Positions 1 to 7,059 of a stretch of 32,800 nt of DNA are shown piece after piece. The position numbers were made by a program, and so were the translations under genes. Source of the stretch: 13-2-20CM-68-14 sp035640035 (GTDB taxonomy: Bacteria > Actinomycetota > Thermoleophilia > Gaiellales > Gaiellaceae). Each line of letters begins with the position of its first letter. Positions within the stretch are counted from its first letter, which is position 1. The stretch spans positions 1 to 32,800 of the forward strand of contig DASQWX010000076.1 of NCBI GenBank assembly GCA_035640035.1, given 5' to 3'. The notes under the pieces were generated by a model. The model saw nothing but the letters and a program-made list of their open reading frames with translations. It made no database searches and was not told the origin of the DNA.

Positions 1-1
1 C

Positions 2-256
2 CAGACCTTCGGTGGGGGGACGCTCCTCCTCGACGCGATCTCGGCCGCGGTCATCGGCGGCGTCAGCCTGTTCGGAGGTCGCGGTCGAGTCAGCGGCGCG
101 CTCTTCGGCGGCCTGATCATCGGGATGATCAGCAACGGCACTGATCTCGTCGGCTCCGCCGAGTGGGTGAAGTACGTCACCACCGGCTCGATCCTGCTCG
201 CCGCCGTCACGCTCGACACGGTGGCGCGGCGCCGCCAAGCCGCAACCGGGGTGTAG
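2..256 (+). CDS. Sugar ABC transporter permease, XylH-like, C-terminal part (cut by window start)
   Basis: Only the last 84 codons are present, read from base 2 and ending at a TAG at 254-256. The translation contains the stretch AAVIGGVSLFGGRGRVSGAL followed by a glycine/isoleucine-rich helix with SNGTDLVG and a final hydrophobic helix. This is typical of the last membrane segments of BPD_transp_2 permeases for xylose, ribose and related sugars; the SNGxDL motif is most like XylH. It would be an integral membrane subunit of an importer whose ATPase and binding protein lie outside the window. It is convergent with the operon that ends at 375 and is not of the same permease family as the MalF/MalG-type permeases there, so it probably belongs to another transcription unit. 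Confidence 0.8.
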   Translation, partial: QTFGGGTLLLDAISAAVIGGVSLFGGRGRVSGALFGGLIIGMISNGTDLVGSAEWVKYVTTGSILLAAVTLDTVARRRQAATGV

Positions 257-260
257 TCAC

Positions 261-367
261 AAGGGACTTTCCCTGGGTGGGACTGACCCCGGACGCGGTC
301 TGTCCGTGTAACCGCATCAGGAATCGCGACCGGTTGCATGGACAGTCCCCCGCGGGGACAGTCCCTT
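261..367. repeat. Structured intergenic repeat element, copy 1 (GGGAC hairpin family)
   Basis: This fills the gap between two convergent genes. It begins AAGGGAC and ends GTCCCTT, so its ends are inverted repeats. Inside are hairpins with an outer GGAC/GTCC stem, a single same-base mismatch and an inner stem. One at 280-305 has GGAC, T, GACC, an 8-nt loop, GGTC, T, GTCC. One at 340-364 has GGAC, A, GTCCCC, loop CGC, GGGGAC, A, GTCC. A further GTAACCG/CGGTTGC inverted pair lies at 308-337. The same arrangement, including a shared 'CTGACCCC...TCTGTCC..GTAACCG/GCAACCG' block, recurs on the opposite strand at 24909-25030. There is no T-tract, so a simple intrinsic terminator is not the best reading, although a role at this convergent junction is possible. 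Confidence 0.75.
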
Positions 368-374
368 AACGACG

Positions 375-1436
375 CTATCCCGTTTCCAAGCGATCGCCGG
401 TGTCGGCGTCGAAGAGGTGGGCCTCGTCCGGACGCACCCTCAACGCGATCCGGTCGCCCTGGGCCGGCGCTTTCCGCGCCTCGGTGCGTGCCACCAGCCT
501 CGTCGACCCCTCTCCGACGTTCGCCTCGCAGAACACGTAGGCATCAGCCCCGAACTCCTCGACGACCTCGACCCGCGCCGGGATCCCGTCGCTGCCGAGC
601 TCGAGCGCCTCGGGGCGCAGGCCGACGACCACTGCCCCGGACCCGTTGCCGACCTCGACCCGCTCACCGCCGAACGAGACGGCGCCGTTCTCGCAGCGAA
701 CGGACCAGAGGTTCATCGCCGGCGAGCCGATGAAGCCGGCCACGAAACGGTTGACAGGCCGGTCGTAGAGCTCACGCGGAGCTCCGACCTGCTGCAGCTT
801 GCCGTGGTCGAGCACGGCAACGCGCTGGCCCAGCGTCATCGCCTCCGCCTGGTCATGCGTCACGTAGACGGTCGTGATACCGAGGTCGTGCTGCAACGCT
901 GCGATGTCGGCCCGCATCTGCACGCGCAGCTTCGCGTCGAGGTTCGAGAGCGGCTCGTCCATCAGGAAGACGCTCGGCTGGCGGATGATCGCCCTCCCCA
1001 TCGCGACCCGTTGGCGCTCGCCGCCCGAGAGTTGTGCCGGCTTCCGCTCGAGGTAACCCTCGAGACCGAGACGCCGTGCGACCTCGGCCGCCCTCCGTTC
1101 GCGTTCGGCCTTGTTGACCTTCGCCATCTTCAGCGGAAACGCAATGTTTTGCGCAACCGTCAGGTAGGGGTAGAGGGCGTAGTTCTGGAAGACCATCGCG
1201 ACGTCGCGTTTTTTCGGCGGCAGGTCGGTGACGTCGCGACCGCCGATCAGGACGGCCCCGGCGTCGACCTCCTCGAGCCCGGCGAGCATCCTCAGGGCCG
1301 TCGTCTTGCCCGACCCGGACGGGCCGACCAGCACCATGAACTCGCCGTCTTCGACCTCGAGCTCGAGCGAGTCGACGGCGAGTATGTCGGAACCTGGATA
1401 GAGCTTCGTCGCCTGTATGTACCGGACGTCAGCCAT
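375..1436 (-). CDS. Sugar ABC transporter ATP-binding protein (UgpC/MsmK type)
   Basis: The product is 353 residues. It has the complete ABC ATPase motif set: Walker A GPSGSGKT (38-45), Q-loop QNYALYP (from 84), signature LSGGE (136-140), Walker B VFLMDEP (156-162) and H-loop His194. A C-terminal regulatory OB/TOBE region follows (about 235-353), as in UgpC/MalK/MsiK proteins. It would power carbohydrate import at the inner face of the membrane. The start chosen gives MADVRYIQ, preceded by a GAGGTGA ribosome site; a longer upstream frame adds only an arginine-rich tail read from the kinase gene. The start overlaps the kinase stop by 8 bases, so it is the last gene of the binding protein-permease-permease-GH4-kinase operon and most likely serves that importer. 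Confidence 0.93.
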   Translation of the reverse strand: MADVRYIQATKLYPGSDILAVDSLELEVEDGEFMVLVGPSGSGKTTALRMLAGLEEVDAGAVLIGGRDVTDLPPKKRDVAMVFQNYALYPYLTVAQNIAFPLKMAKVNKAERERRAAEVARRLGLEGYLERKPAQLSGGERQRVAMGRAIIRQPSVFLMDEPLSNLDAKLRVQMRADIAALQHDLGITTVYVTHDQAEAMTLGQRVAVLDHGKLQQVGAPRELYDRPVNRFVAGFIGSPAMNLWSVRCENGAVSFGGERVEVGNGSGAVVVGLRPEALELGSDGIPARVEVVEEFGADAYVFCEANVGEGSTRLVARTEARKAPAQGDRIALRVRPDEAHLFDADTGDRLETG

Positions 1437-2412
1437 CGCCTTCACCTCGTTCCGCTTCGACGGCGGCCTCGAGCTCCTGCCGGACCCGGCGCTGCGCCTC
1501 CGTCGAGGCGCCGATCGCGTCAAGCCCGAGCAATGCCGCGCCGACGATCGGAGGCGCGCTCGGAGCCTTCACCGTCGCCTTCGGCGCGATCGTACGCAGC
1601 TCCGCCTCGACCGCGCTGCTCAGGCGGCCGTCTCCCGTCTGCAGGAGGCCGCCTCCGAGGAGGACCTCCGTCGGCTCGCTCGTCAGGTCGAGCCGTTCGA
1701 GCGCGACCCGCGCCATCGCGACGATCTCGGAAGCAAGGCGTTCGACGATTCCGGCTGCGACCGGATCTTGCCGTGCTTCTGCGAAGACGACCGGCGGCAG
1801 CTCGAGCAAGCGTCTCGCCCGGATCCGCCCCCGGTGGATCGCCTCCGCCAGCTCGAGCGGCGTGTCGAGGTCGAAGTGCTCGGGGACGGCGCGCTCGAGG
1901 CTGGTCTGAGGCCCCCGGCCGTCCTGTCCCCGCACCGCAGCGGACAGCGCTGCATAGCCGACGTCGGCTCCGCCGCCCCAGTCCCCGGTGATCTGGCCCA
2001 GCGCCGGGAACCGTGCGTGCCGGCCGTCCGAGGAGACGCCGACGCAGTTGATCCCGGTCCCGCAGACGACGGCAACGCCCCACCCTCGCTCGGTGCCCGC
2101 GCGGAGGACGGCGAACGTGTCGTTGCCGACCACCGTACGCTCCGCCCAGCCGCGGAGCTCGACCGCCCGCCGGAGCTCCTCCTCCTCGCTCGGGAAATCG
2201 ACTCCGGCCATGTTCAGCTGGGCGATCTCGGCCCTCGAGCCGCCGGCCTCGGCGTGGAGACCGTCGAGCACCTCGAGCGCGCGGTCGAAGCCGACGTTGT
2301 GCGGCTGGCTCTCGTGCCCGCGGGCGAACGCAAGCAACTCGCCGTCGGGCGCCACGAGCGCGAGATGCGTCTTCGATGCTCCGCCGTCCACCGCGATCAC
2401 ACCCGGCCTCAT
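1429..2412 (-). CDS. BadF/BadG/BcrA/BcrD-family sugar kinase (GlcNAc/MurNAc kinase-like)
   Basis: The product is 327 residues with the ASKHA kinase fold: phosphate-1 loop DGGASKT (9-15), GND (96-98), phosphate-2 loop CGTGIN (117-122), GDWGGG (143-148) and an adenosine-site loop LLGGGLLQTG near residue 252. Family members include N-acetylglucosamine kinase and the MurNAc/GlcNAc kinase MurK, which make the 6-phosphates. Its place between a GH4 phospho-glycosidase and an importer ATPase, and a few kilobases from murQ, nagA and nagZ, supports an amino-sugar or muropeptide-sugar kinase. The exact substrate (GlcNAc, MurNAc, glucosamine or a disaccharide) cannot be read from the sequence. The ATG at 2412 overlaps the end of the GH4 gene by four bases, which suggests coupled translation. 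Confidence 0.88.
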   Translation of the reverse strand: MRPGVIAVDGGASKTHLALVAPDGELLAFARGHESQPHNVGFDRALEVLDGLHAEAGGSRAEIAQLNMAGVDFPSEEEELRRAVELRGWAERTVVGNDTFAVLRAGTERGWGVAVVCGTGINCVGVSSDGRHARFPALGQITGDWGGGADVGYAALSAAVRGQDGRGPQTSLERAVPEHFDLDTPLELAEAIHRGRIRARRLLELPPVVFAEARQDPVAAGIVERLASEIVAMARVALERLDLTSEPTEVLLGGGLLQTGDGRLSSAVEAELRTIAPKATVKAPSAPPIVGAALLGLDAIGASTEAQRRVRQELEAAVEAERGEGDG

Positions 2413-3635
2413 ACGGTCGCCTCCTCGAGCAACCGCTCGAGCAACTGGTTCGTGACCTCGTACTGGCCGACCAGCGGATGAGTCAAGAGCGCCTTGCGTG
2501 CCGTGTCGACGTCCCCGGTCACCGCGGCCTCGGCGGTCAGGCGCTCGTAGGCGGCTACGTGCTGGACGAGACCGAGCAGCTCGGGCGCCAGCGGCGCCTG
2601 CTCCAAGGGCTCGATCCGGTTCTGTGTCACGCGCGCCGGAACCTCGACGACATCGTCATCAGCGAGGCCGCCGAGGATGCCCCGGTTGCGCACATCGACC
2701 TCGTGGACCGCGCCATCGCCGCGGACCAGCGAGCGAATAAGTCCGACAGCCGCCTCGCTGTAGAAAGCGCCGCCGCGCTGCTCGAGGAGCGCCGGCTTCT
2801 CGACCAGCGCGGGATCGCGATACATCTCGAGCAGCGCAGACTCGATCTCGGCGACTCGGGCGGCGCGCGGGGTGTCCCCGAGCTGCTCCGCGAGCACGCG
2901 GTCGTGTGCGTAGAAGTACCGCAGGTAGTACGACGGAACGGCGCCGAGCTCGTCCAGCAGTCGCCTCGGCAGCTCGAACTGGTCGGCCAGCTCGTCGCCG
3001 TGCTCCGCCAGCAGGTCGGGAAGGACGTCTTCGCCGTCGAGCCGCGCCGCGCGCACCCATGTGAGATGGTTCAGCCCGACCTGATCGACGACGACCCGCT
3101 CAGGCTCGACCTCGAGCCAGCGGGCAAACATCCGCTGGAAGCCGATGGCGACGTTGCAGAGCCCGACCGCGCGATGGCCGGCGTCGAGGAGCGCGCGTGT
3201 GACGATTCCAACCGGGTTCGTGAAATCGACGATCCAGGCATCCGGTGCCAGCGAGCGGACGCGGTCGCCGATCCCGAGCACGACCGGCACGGTTCGCATC
3301 GCCTTCGCGAAACCGCCCGCGCCGGTCGTCTCCTGACCGATGCACCCGCAGGCGAGCGGCACCGTCTCGTCACGGAATCTGGCGTCCTGCCCGCCGACGC
3401 GGATCTGAACGAGGACGAAGTCCGCTCCTTCGACGGCACGATCGAGGTCGTCCATCAGCTCCAGGGCGCCGCGGTAGCCGGCCTGCTCGAGCATGCGGGC
3501 GGCAAGGCCGCCGACGATGTCGAGCCGTTCGCGTTCGATGTCGTGGAGCCAGAGCTCGTCGACGTCCAGCCGCGAGAGCCCGGAGACGAGCTCGGGGGTG
3601 TACGTGGAACCGGCCCCGACGACGGCGAGCTTCAT
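2409..3635 (-). CDS. Glycoside hydrolase family 4, 6-phospho-beta-glucosidase-like
   Basis: The product is 408 residues. GH4 enzymes use NAD+ and a divalent metal to cleave glycosides by an oxidation-elimination route. Visible are the Rossmann motif GAGSTYTPEL (7-16), the ribose-binding acidic turn LHDIERE (30-36), QETTGAGGFAKA (101-112), FTNPVG (138-143), and the metal-site pair Cys160 in GLCNVA and His190 in GLNHLTW. These match the 6-phospho-beta-glucosidase branch (CelF/LicH). Most relatives act on sugars phosphorylated by a PTS, but no PTS gene is present here; a kinase gene directly follows instead. The start overlaps the permease stop as ATGA. A longer upstream frame only adds residues read from the permease gene. 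The class is certain; the sugar is not. Confidence 0.92.
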   Translation of the reverse strand: MKLAVVGAGSTYTPELVSGLSRLDVDELWLHDIERERLDIVGGLAARMLEQAGYRGALELMDDLDRAVEGADFVLVQIRVGGQDARFRDETVPLACGCIGQETTGAGGFAKAMRTVPVVLGIGDRVRSLAPDAWIVDFTNPVGIVTRALLDAGHRAVGLCNVAIGFQRMFARWLEVEPERVVVDQVGLNHLTWVRAARLDGEDVLPDLLAEHGDELADQFELPRRLLDELGAVPSYYLRYFYAHDRVLAEQLGDTPRAARVAEIESALLEMYRDPALVEKPALLEQRGGAFYSEAAVGLIRSLVRGDGAVHEVDVRNRGILGGLADDDVVEVPARVTQNRIEPLEQAPLAPELLGLVQHVAAYERLTAEAAVTGDVDTARKALLTHPLVGQYEVTNQLLERLLEEATV

Positions 3636-4528
3636 CCCTTGACTCCGGTGAGCGTCACGCCCTCGACGAACGCCCGCTGGGCGAGGAAGAAGAGAACGAT
3701 GACGGGCGCCATCACGAGCAATGTCGCCGCCATCGTCAGGTTCCATTGCACCTGGTGCAGCGAGCGGAACTCCGACAGACCGATCGAGAGCACCCAGTGG
3801 TGTGGGCTCTCACCGGTGTAGAGCAGAGGCAAGAAGAAGTCGTTGAACGTATAGAGGAACGAGAAGAGTGCGACGGCCACGATCGCCGGCCTCGCGAGCC
3901 TCGTCACGACCGTCGCCAGGATGCGCAACTCGCCACAGCCGTCCACGCGGGCCGCATCGAGATACTCGTCCGGAATGGTCAGGAAGAACTGGCGCAGCAG
4001 GAAGATCGAGAACGCGTCGCCGAGCCAGTTCGGAAGGATGACCGGCCAGAGCGTTCCGATGAAGTCGAAGCCGAATGGATGCAGCTTCGCCCACATGACG
4101 TAGAGAGGCACGACGGTGACCTGCGGCGGAAGCATCAGCGCGACCAGCACGATCAGGAACGCGACCTCGCGACCTCGCCATTGCAACTTGGAGAGCGCGT
4201 ACGCGACGGGAACACTCGAGACGACGACGCCGATCGTCGCCAGCACGGAGTACTGGAGCGTGTTGAGGGTCCACCTCCAGAATGGCGCCTTGACGAAGAC
4301 GTCGTAGAAGTTGCTCCAGCGAATCGGGTGAGGCCAGATACTGGGCGAGAGGGCCTGGTTGTTCGTCATCAACGCAGTCAGCGTCATGAAGACGAACGGC
4401 GCGAGAAAGGCAATCGCCGCGGCAATGAGCAGGCTGTGATTCGCCACCGCGACCAGCAGCCGCTTCCGGCGCACCGCGGCCGGCGGTCTGCGCCGCACCA
4501 GCGGGGTGGAGGCGGTGACGGAGCTCAT
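3632..4528 (-). CDS. Carbohydrate ABC transporter permease, MalG-like
   Basis: The product is 298 residues with about six membrane helices. The first spans residues 29-50 after a short basic cytoplasmic tail. The EAA loop that docks the ATPase reads YLDAARVDGCGELRI followed by TRLARP. The C-terminal end FVEGVTLTGVKG is typical of MalG/CUT1 permeases. It forms the membrane channel with the permease encoded just upstream. ATG at 4528 overlaps the stop of that permease as ATGA, and its own stop overlaps the GH4 start as ATGA. A much longer frame running to 5410 is an artefact crossing the upstream permease gene. Confidence 0.93.
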   Translation of the reverse strand: MSSVTASTPLVRRRPPAAVRRKRLLVAVANHSLLIAAAIAFLAPFVFMTLTALMTNNQALSPSIWPHPIRWSNFYDVFVKAPFWRWTLNTLQYSVLATIGVVVSSVPVAYALSKLQWRGREVAFLIVLVALMLPPQVTVVPLYVMWAKLHPFGFDFIGTLWPVILPNWLGDAFSIFLLRQFFLTIPDEYLDAARVDGCGELRILATVVTRLARPAIVAVALFSFLYTFNDFFLPLLYTGESPHHWVLSIGLSEFRSLHQVQWNLTMAATLLVMAPVIVLFFLAQRAFVEGVTLTGVKG

Positions 4529-5538
4529 CGACGCCCTGCCTGATAGACCCACTTCCGCGAGTTCAGGACGATCACGAGCGTGACCGCGAAGGAGACGACG
4601 AGCAGCAGCACGGACATCGCGGACGCGTAGCCCATCTGGAAGTCCGTGAACCCATGCTGGTACAGCAGCACCGGATAGAACAGGGTCGAGTCCTGCGGGT
4701 AGCCGAGGTTGACGGCGGTGACGTCGGCCGCCTGAGAGGCCTGCCCGGCCGCGACACCGGCGGCGACGTAGGCCTGCGTGAAGTACTGCAAGCCCTGAAT
4801 GACGCCGAAAACGACAGCGAACAGGATCACCGGGCTGATCGACGGCAGGGTCACCCACCGCAACCGGGACAGCACGCCGGCGCCGTCGAGCTCCGCAGAC
4901 TCGTAGAGATGGCTCGGCACGTCCAGCACGGCCGCGAGGAAGATCACCATCGTGTTCCCTACGACCCACAGGCTGAGCCCGGTGAGGGCCGGTTTCGACC
5001 AATGCGGGTCCTGGAACCACAGCGGACCCTGGATTCCGAGGTGGCCGAGGATCGCGTTTACCGGCCCGGTAGCAGGGTTGAGGATGTAGACGAATGCGAG
5101 CGTCGCGGCGACCGGTGGAGCGAGCGCGGGTAGATAGAAGATCGTCCGAAAGACGCCGACACCGCGTCGGGCACGCGCGAGCATCAGCGCGACCCCGAAC
5201 GCGAAGAGAACCTGCAAGGGCACGGCGATCGCGATGAACCAGAGCGTGTTCTTGACCGCGATCCACACCTGCGGGTCTTGGTGGAAGAGATACGAGTAGT
5301 TCGCGGTCCCGACCCAACGAGGCGCCGAGAGAAGGTCGTAGTGCGTGAACGAGAGGTACACGCTCGTCACGAGCGGGTAGCCGAAGAACACCGAGAAACC
5401 GGCGATCCACGGGCTCATCAGGAGGAAGACGAGGCCGCGGCGGCGCCAGGCAGCGCGCCGCTTCCCGCGCTTACGAGCGAGCGCGAGGGATGCCGGGACC
5501 GAGGTGGCCCCGGCATCTACGACGGGTTGGAGACTCAC
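4525..5538 (-). CDS. Carbohydrate ABC transporter permease, MalF-like
   Basis: The product is 337 residues. An arginine/lysine-rich cytoplasmic N-terminus (about residues 20-35) is followed by a first helix LVFLLMSPWIAGFSVFFGYP and further helices typical of CUT1 MalF/UgpA permeases. The ATPase-docking EAA loop reads LYESAELDGAGVLSRLRWVT. It pairs with the following MalG-like permease. The start is taken as the GTG at 5538, which overlaps the stop of the binding-protein gene as GTGA, the pattern used throughout this operon. An earlier ATG at 5643 would put 35 residues of out-of-frame binding-protein sequence in front. Confidence 0.92.
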   Translation of the reverse strand: MSLQPVVDAGATSVPASLALARKRGKRRAAWRRRGLVFLLMSPWIAGFSVFFGYPLVTSVYLSFTHYDLLSAPRWVGTANYSYLFHQDPQVWIAVKNTLWFIAIAVPLQVLFAFGVALMLARARRGVGVFRTIFYLPALAPPVAATLAFVYILNPATGPVNAILGHLGIQGPLWFQDPHWSKPALTGLSLWVVGNTMVIFLAAVLDVPSHLYESAELDGAGVLSRLRWVTLPSISPVILFAVVFGVIQGLQYFTQAYVAAGVAAGQASQAADVTAVNLGYPQDSTLFYPVLLYQHGFTDFQMGYASAMSVLLLVVSFAVTLVIVLNSRKWVYQAGRR

Positions 5539-6884
5539 GGCACCCCGGCGCTTCCGCCTCCGGCTAGCTTGACCTGAGCATCGAGCTGCCTGTCCAGCTT
5601 CCCCAGTCGAGCGGCCAGGTTGGCGACGCCGCCGGCCTGCCACTTGGTCATGAAGTTCTGGACAAGGTTGGTGTACGCGACCCCCGAGGCCATGATCGGC
5701 GAGGTGCCGGAGTGCGGGTTGGCAAAGATCTTCAGGAACGTCGCGAAGTGCGGATCAGGCTTGATCTCCGACGAGTTCAGAGAGGCCTTCGTCGTCGGCA
5801 CGTTTCGAATCAGATTCGAGAACTGTGCAAGGAAGTGGCTGTTCGTCGTCAGGTACTTGACGACCTGCCACGCCTGATCCTGATGCTTGCCGCCCTTGGG
5901 GATGCCGATGATCGTGCCGTTGATGTAACCCGATCCGTACAGCTCCGGATGCGCATCGTCGACCGGCATCGGCGCCGTTCCGTAATTGAGCCCAGGGTGC
6001 TCGTCGGCGATGAAGGCGACGCGCCATTCCCCATCGAGGTTCATTGCAAGCTTGCCGGTCTCGAATGCCTGCGAGGCCGAGAACTCGTCGCCGAGGCCAG
6101 CCGTGAACCGCGCGAGCTTGTTGTACCCGTACCAATCGACGAGGCTCTTGTGCCAGTCGAACATCTTCGTCCAGGCCGGGTCCTTCGAGATGTCGGACTT
6201 GCCGTCCGAGGTCAGCCACTTGACGCCGAACGACTGGCCCCACCGCTCCGGCACGTTCTCGTAGAAACCGATCAGGGGATCGATGCCGGCGACCTTGATC
6301 GTCCCGTCGCTACTGCGTTGCGTCAGCTTTTTTGCGTCCGCCGTCAGCTCCGAGATCGTCTTGGGTGGATTCTTGATGCCCGCCTTCGCGAACAGCGTCT
6401 TGTTGTAATAGAGGCCGTACGTGTCGGCGAGCAGCGGGAGCGCGCAGCGTTTGCCGCCGTACTGGGTGTAGTAGCGCGTCGCCGGCGGGAACCCGTTGAC
6501 GTCGATGTGGTCCTTCTTCAGATACGGCGTCAGGTCGATCCAGGCGCCCGTGCCGCAGTAGTTGCCGACGTTGTACGAGTTGAAGGAGCTGACGATGTCG
6601 GGCGCGGTGCCCGAACGGATCGCGGCGACGATCTTCGTGTCGTTGATGTCGCCGACGACCTTGACGTGGATGCTCGGATGATTGCGGTTGTACTCGTCGA
6701 CGAGCGACTTGAAGGCCTTGAGCTCGTGCGTGCCGGCGCTCCATCCGACCCAGGCCGTGAGTGACACAGGCTTCGACGAGGTGCTTTTCGACGTGGTCTT
6801 CGAGGCGCTCTTACCGCTACTACCGCACCCGGCTAGCGGAAGTGTTGCGGCCAACAGCAAGCACGCGATCGCGACGCGTTTCAT
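5535..6884 (-). CDS. Extracellular sugar-binding lipoprotein of ABC importer (SBP family 1)
   Basis: The product is 449 residues. It begins with a lipoprotein signal peptide: basic MKR, a hydrophobic core, and lipobox LAGC with the modified cysteine at 20. A Ser/Thr/Lys-rich linker and a family-1 solute-binding fold follow (LTAWVGWSAGTHELKAFKSL, then NRNHPSIHVKV). It captures the substrate outside the membrane for the two permeases encoded directly downstream. Strong SD AGGAGG lies just before the ATG. Its promoter and candidate operator lie in the 6965-7015 region shared with the divergent ROK repressor, so it is probably induced when that repressor binds its sugar. The bound sugar is not determinable here; the neighbours suggest an amino sugar or a beta-disaccharide. 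Confidence 0.92.
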   Translation of the reverse strand: MKRVAIACLLLAATLPLAGCGSSGKSASKTTSKSTSSKPVSLTAWVGWSAGTHELKAFKSLVDEYNRNHPSIHVKVVGDINDTKIVAAIRSGTAPDIVSSFNSYNVGNYCGTGAWIDLTPYLKKDHIDVNGFPPATRYYTQYGGKRCALPLLADTYGLYYNKTLFAKAGIKNPPKTISELTADAKKLTQRSSDGTIKVAGIDPLIGFYENVPERWGQSFGVKWLTSDGKSDISKDPAWTKMFDWHKSLVDWYGYNKLARFTAGLGDEFSASQAFETGKLAMNLDGEWRVAFIADEHPGLNYGTAPMPVDDAHPELYGSGYINGTIIGIPKGGKHQDQAWQVVKYLTTNSHFLAQFSNLIRNVPTTKASLNSSEIKPDPHFATFLKIFANPHSGTSPIMASGVAYTNLVQNFMTKWQAGGVANLAARLGKLDRQLDAQVKLAGGGSAGVP

Positions 6885-6964
6885 GTGATGCCTCCTGAGC
6901 GTGGTCGGACGATATCGCCGTACCTTCCCGGCGGCTTCGCGAGTCCTCGCCGCTCGGCCGCCTC

Positions 6965-7015
6965 GTTAGGATTCCTTACGAAACGACTCTAAAAGGCTCG
7001 TCCGCCAGAAGTCAA
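6965..7015 (-). promoter_or_regulatory. Promoter of the binding-protein operon with candidate ROK operator
   Basis: On the minus strand a -35 box TTGACT (7010-7015) and a -10 box TAGAGT (6986-6991) are 18 bp apart. Directly downstream of the -10, over the expected transcription start, lies a near-dyad GTTAGG-ATT-CCTTAC (6965-6979, plus-strand reading). A second copy lies at 7039-7059. A repressor bound here would block the SBP-permease-GH4-kinase-ATPase operon. Confidence 0.6.
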
Positions 7016-7038
7016 GCTTGGTTTTGGGGGCGCTCCTG

Positions 7039-7059
7039 GTTAGGCTTGTTTACGAAATG
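7039..7059 (+). promoter_or_regulatory. Second copy of candidate ROK operator, covering the ROK start codon
   Basis: GTTAGG-CTT-GTTTAC followed by GAAATG is a direct repeat of the 6965-6985 sequence, with 17 of 21 positions identical. It overlaps the ATG of the ROK gene at 7057. The placement suggests autoregulation. Protein binding is inferred, not shown. Confidence 0.55.

Noticed and set aside
417..1991. Long plus-strand frame (524 codons) antisense to the ATPase and kinase genes
   Set aside because: It is Arg/Pro/Asp-rich with no family motif and mirrors two well-supported minus-strand genes; long antisense frames are normal in GC-rich DNA.
3245..4543. Long plus-strand frame (432 codons) antisense to the GH4 and permease genes
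   Set aside because: Extreme Arg content and no recognisable domain; the opposite strand encodes clear GH4 and MalG-like proteins.
3632..5410. Single 592-residue protein fusing upstream sequence to the MalG-like permease
   Set aside because: Residues before the ATG at 4528 are an out-of-frame reading of the MalF-like permease gene; the ATGA overlap gives a natural start.
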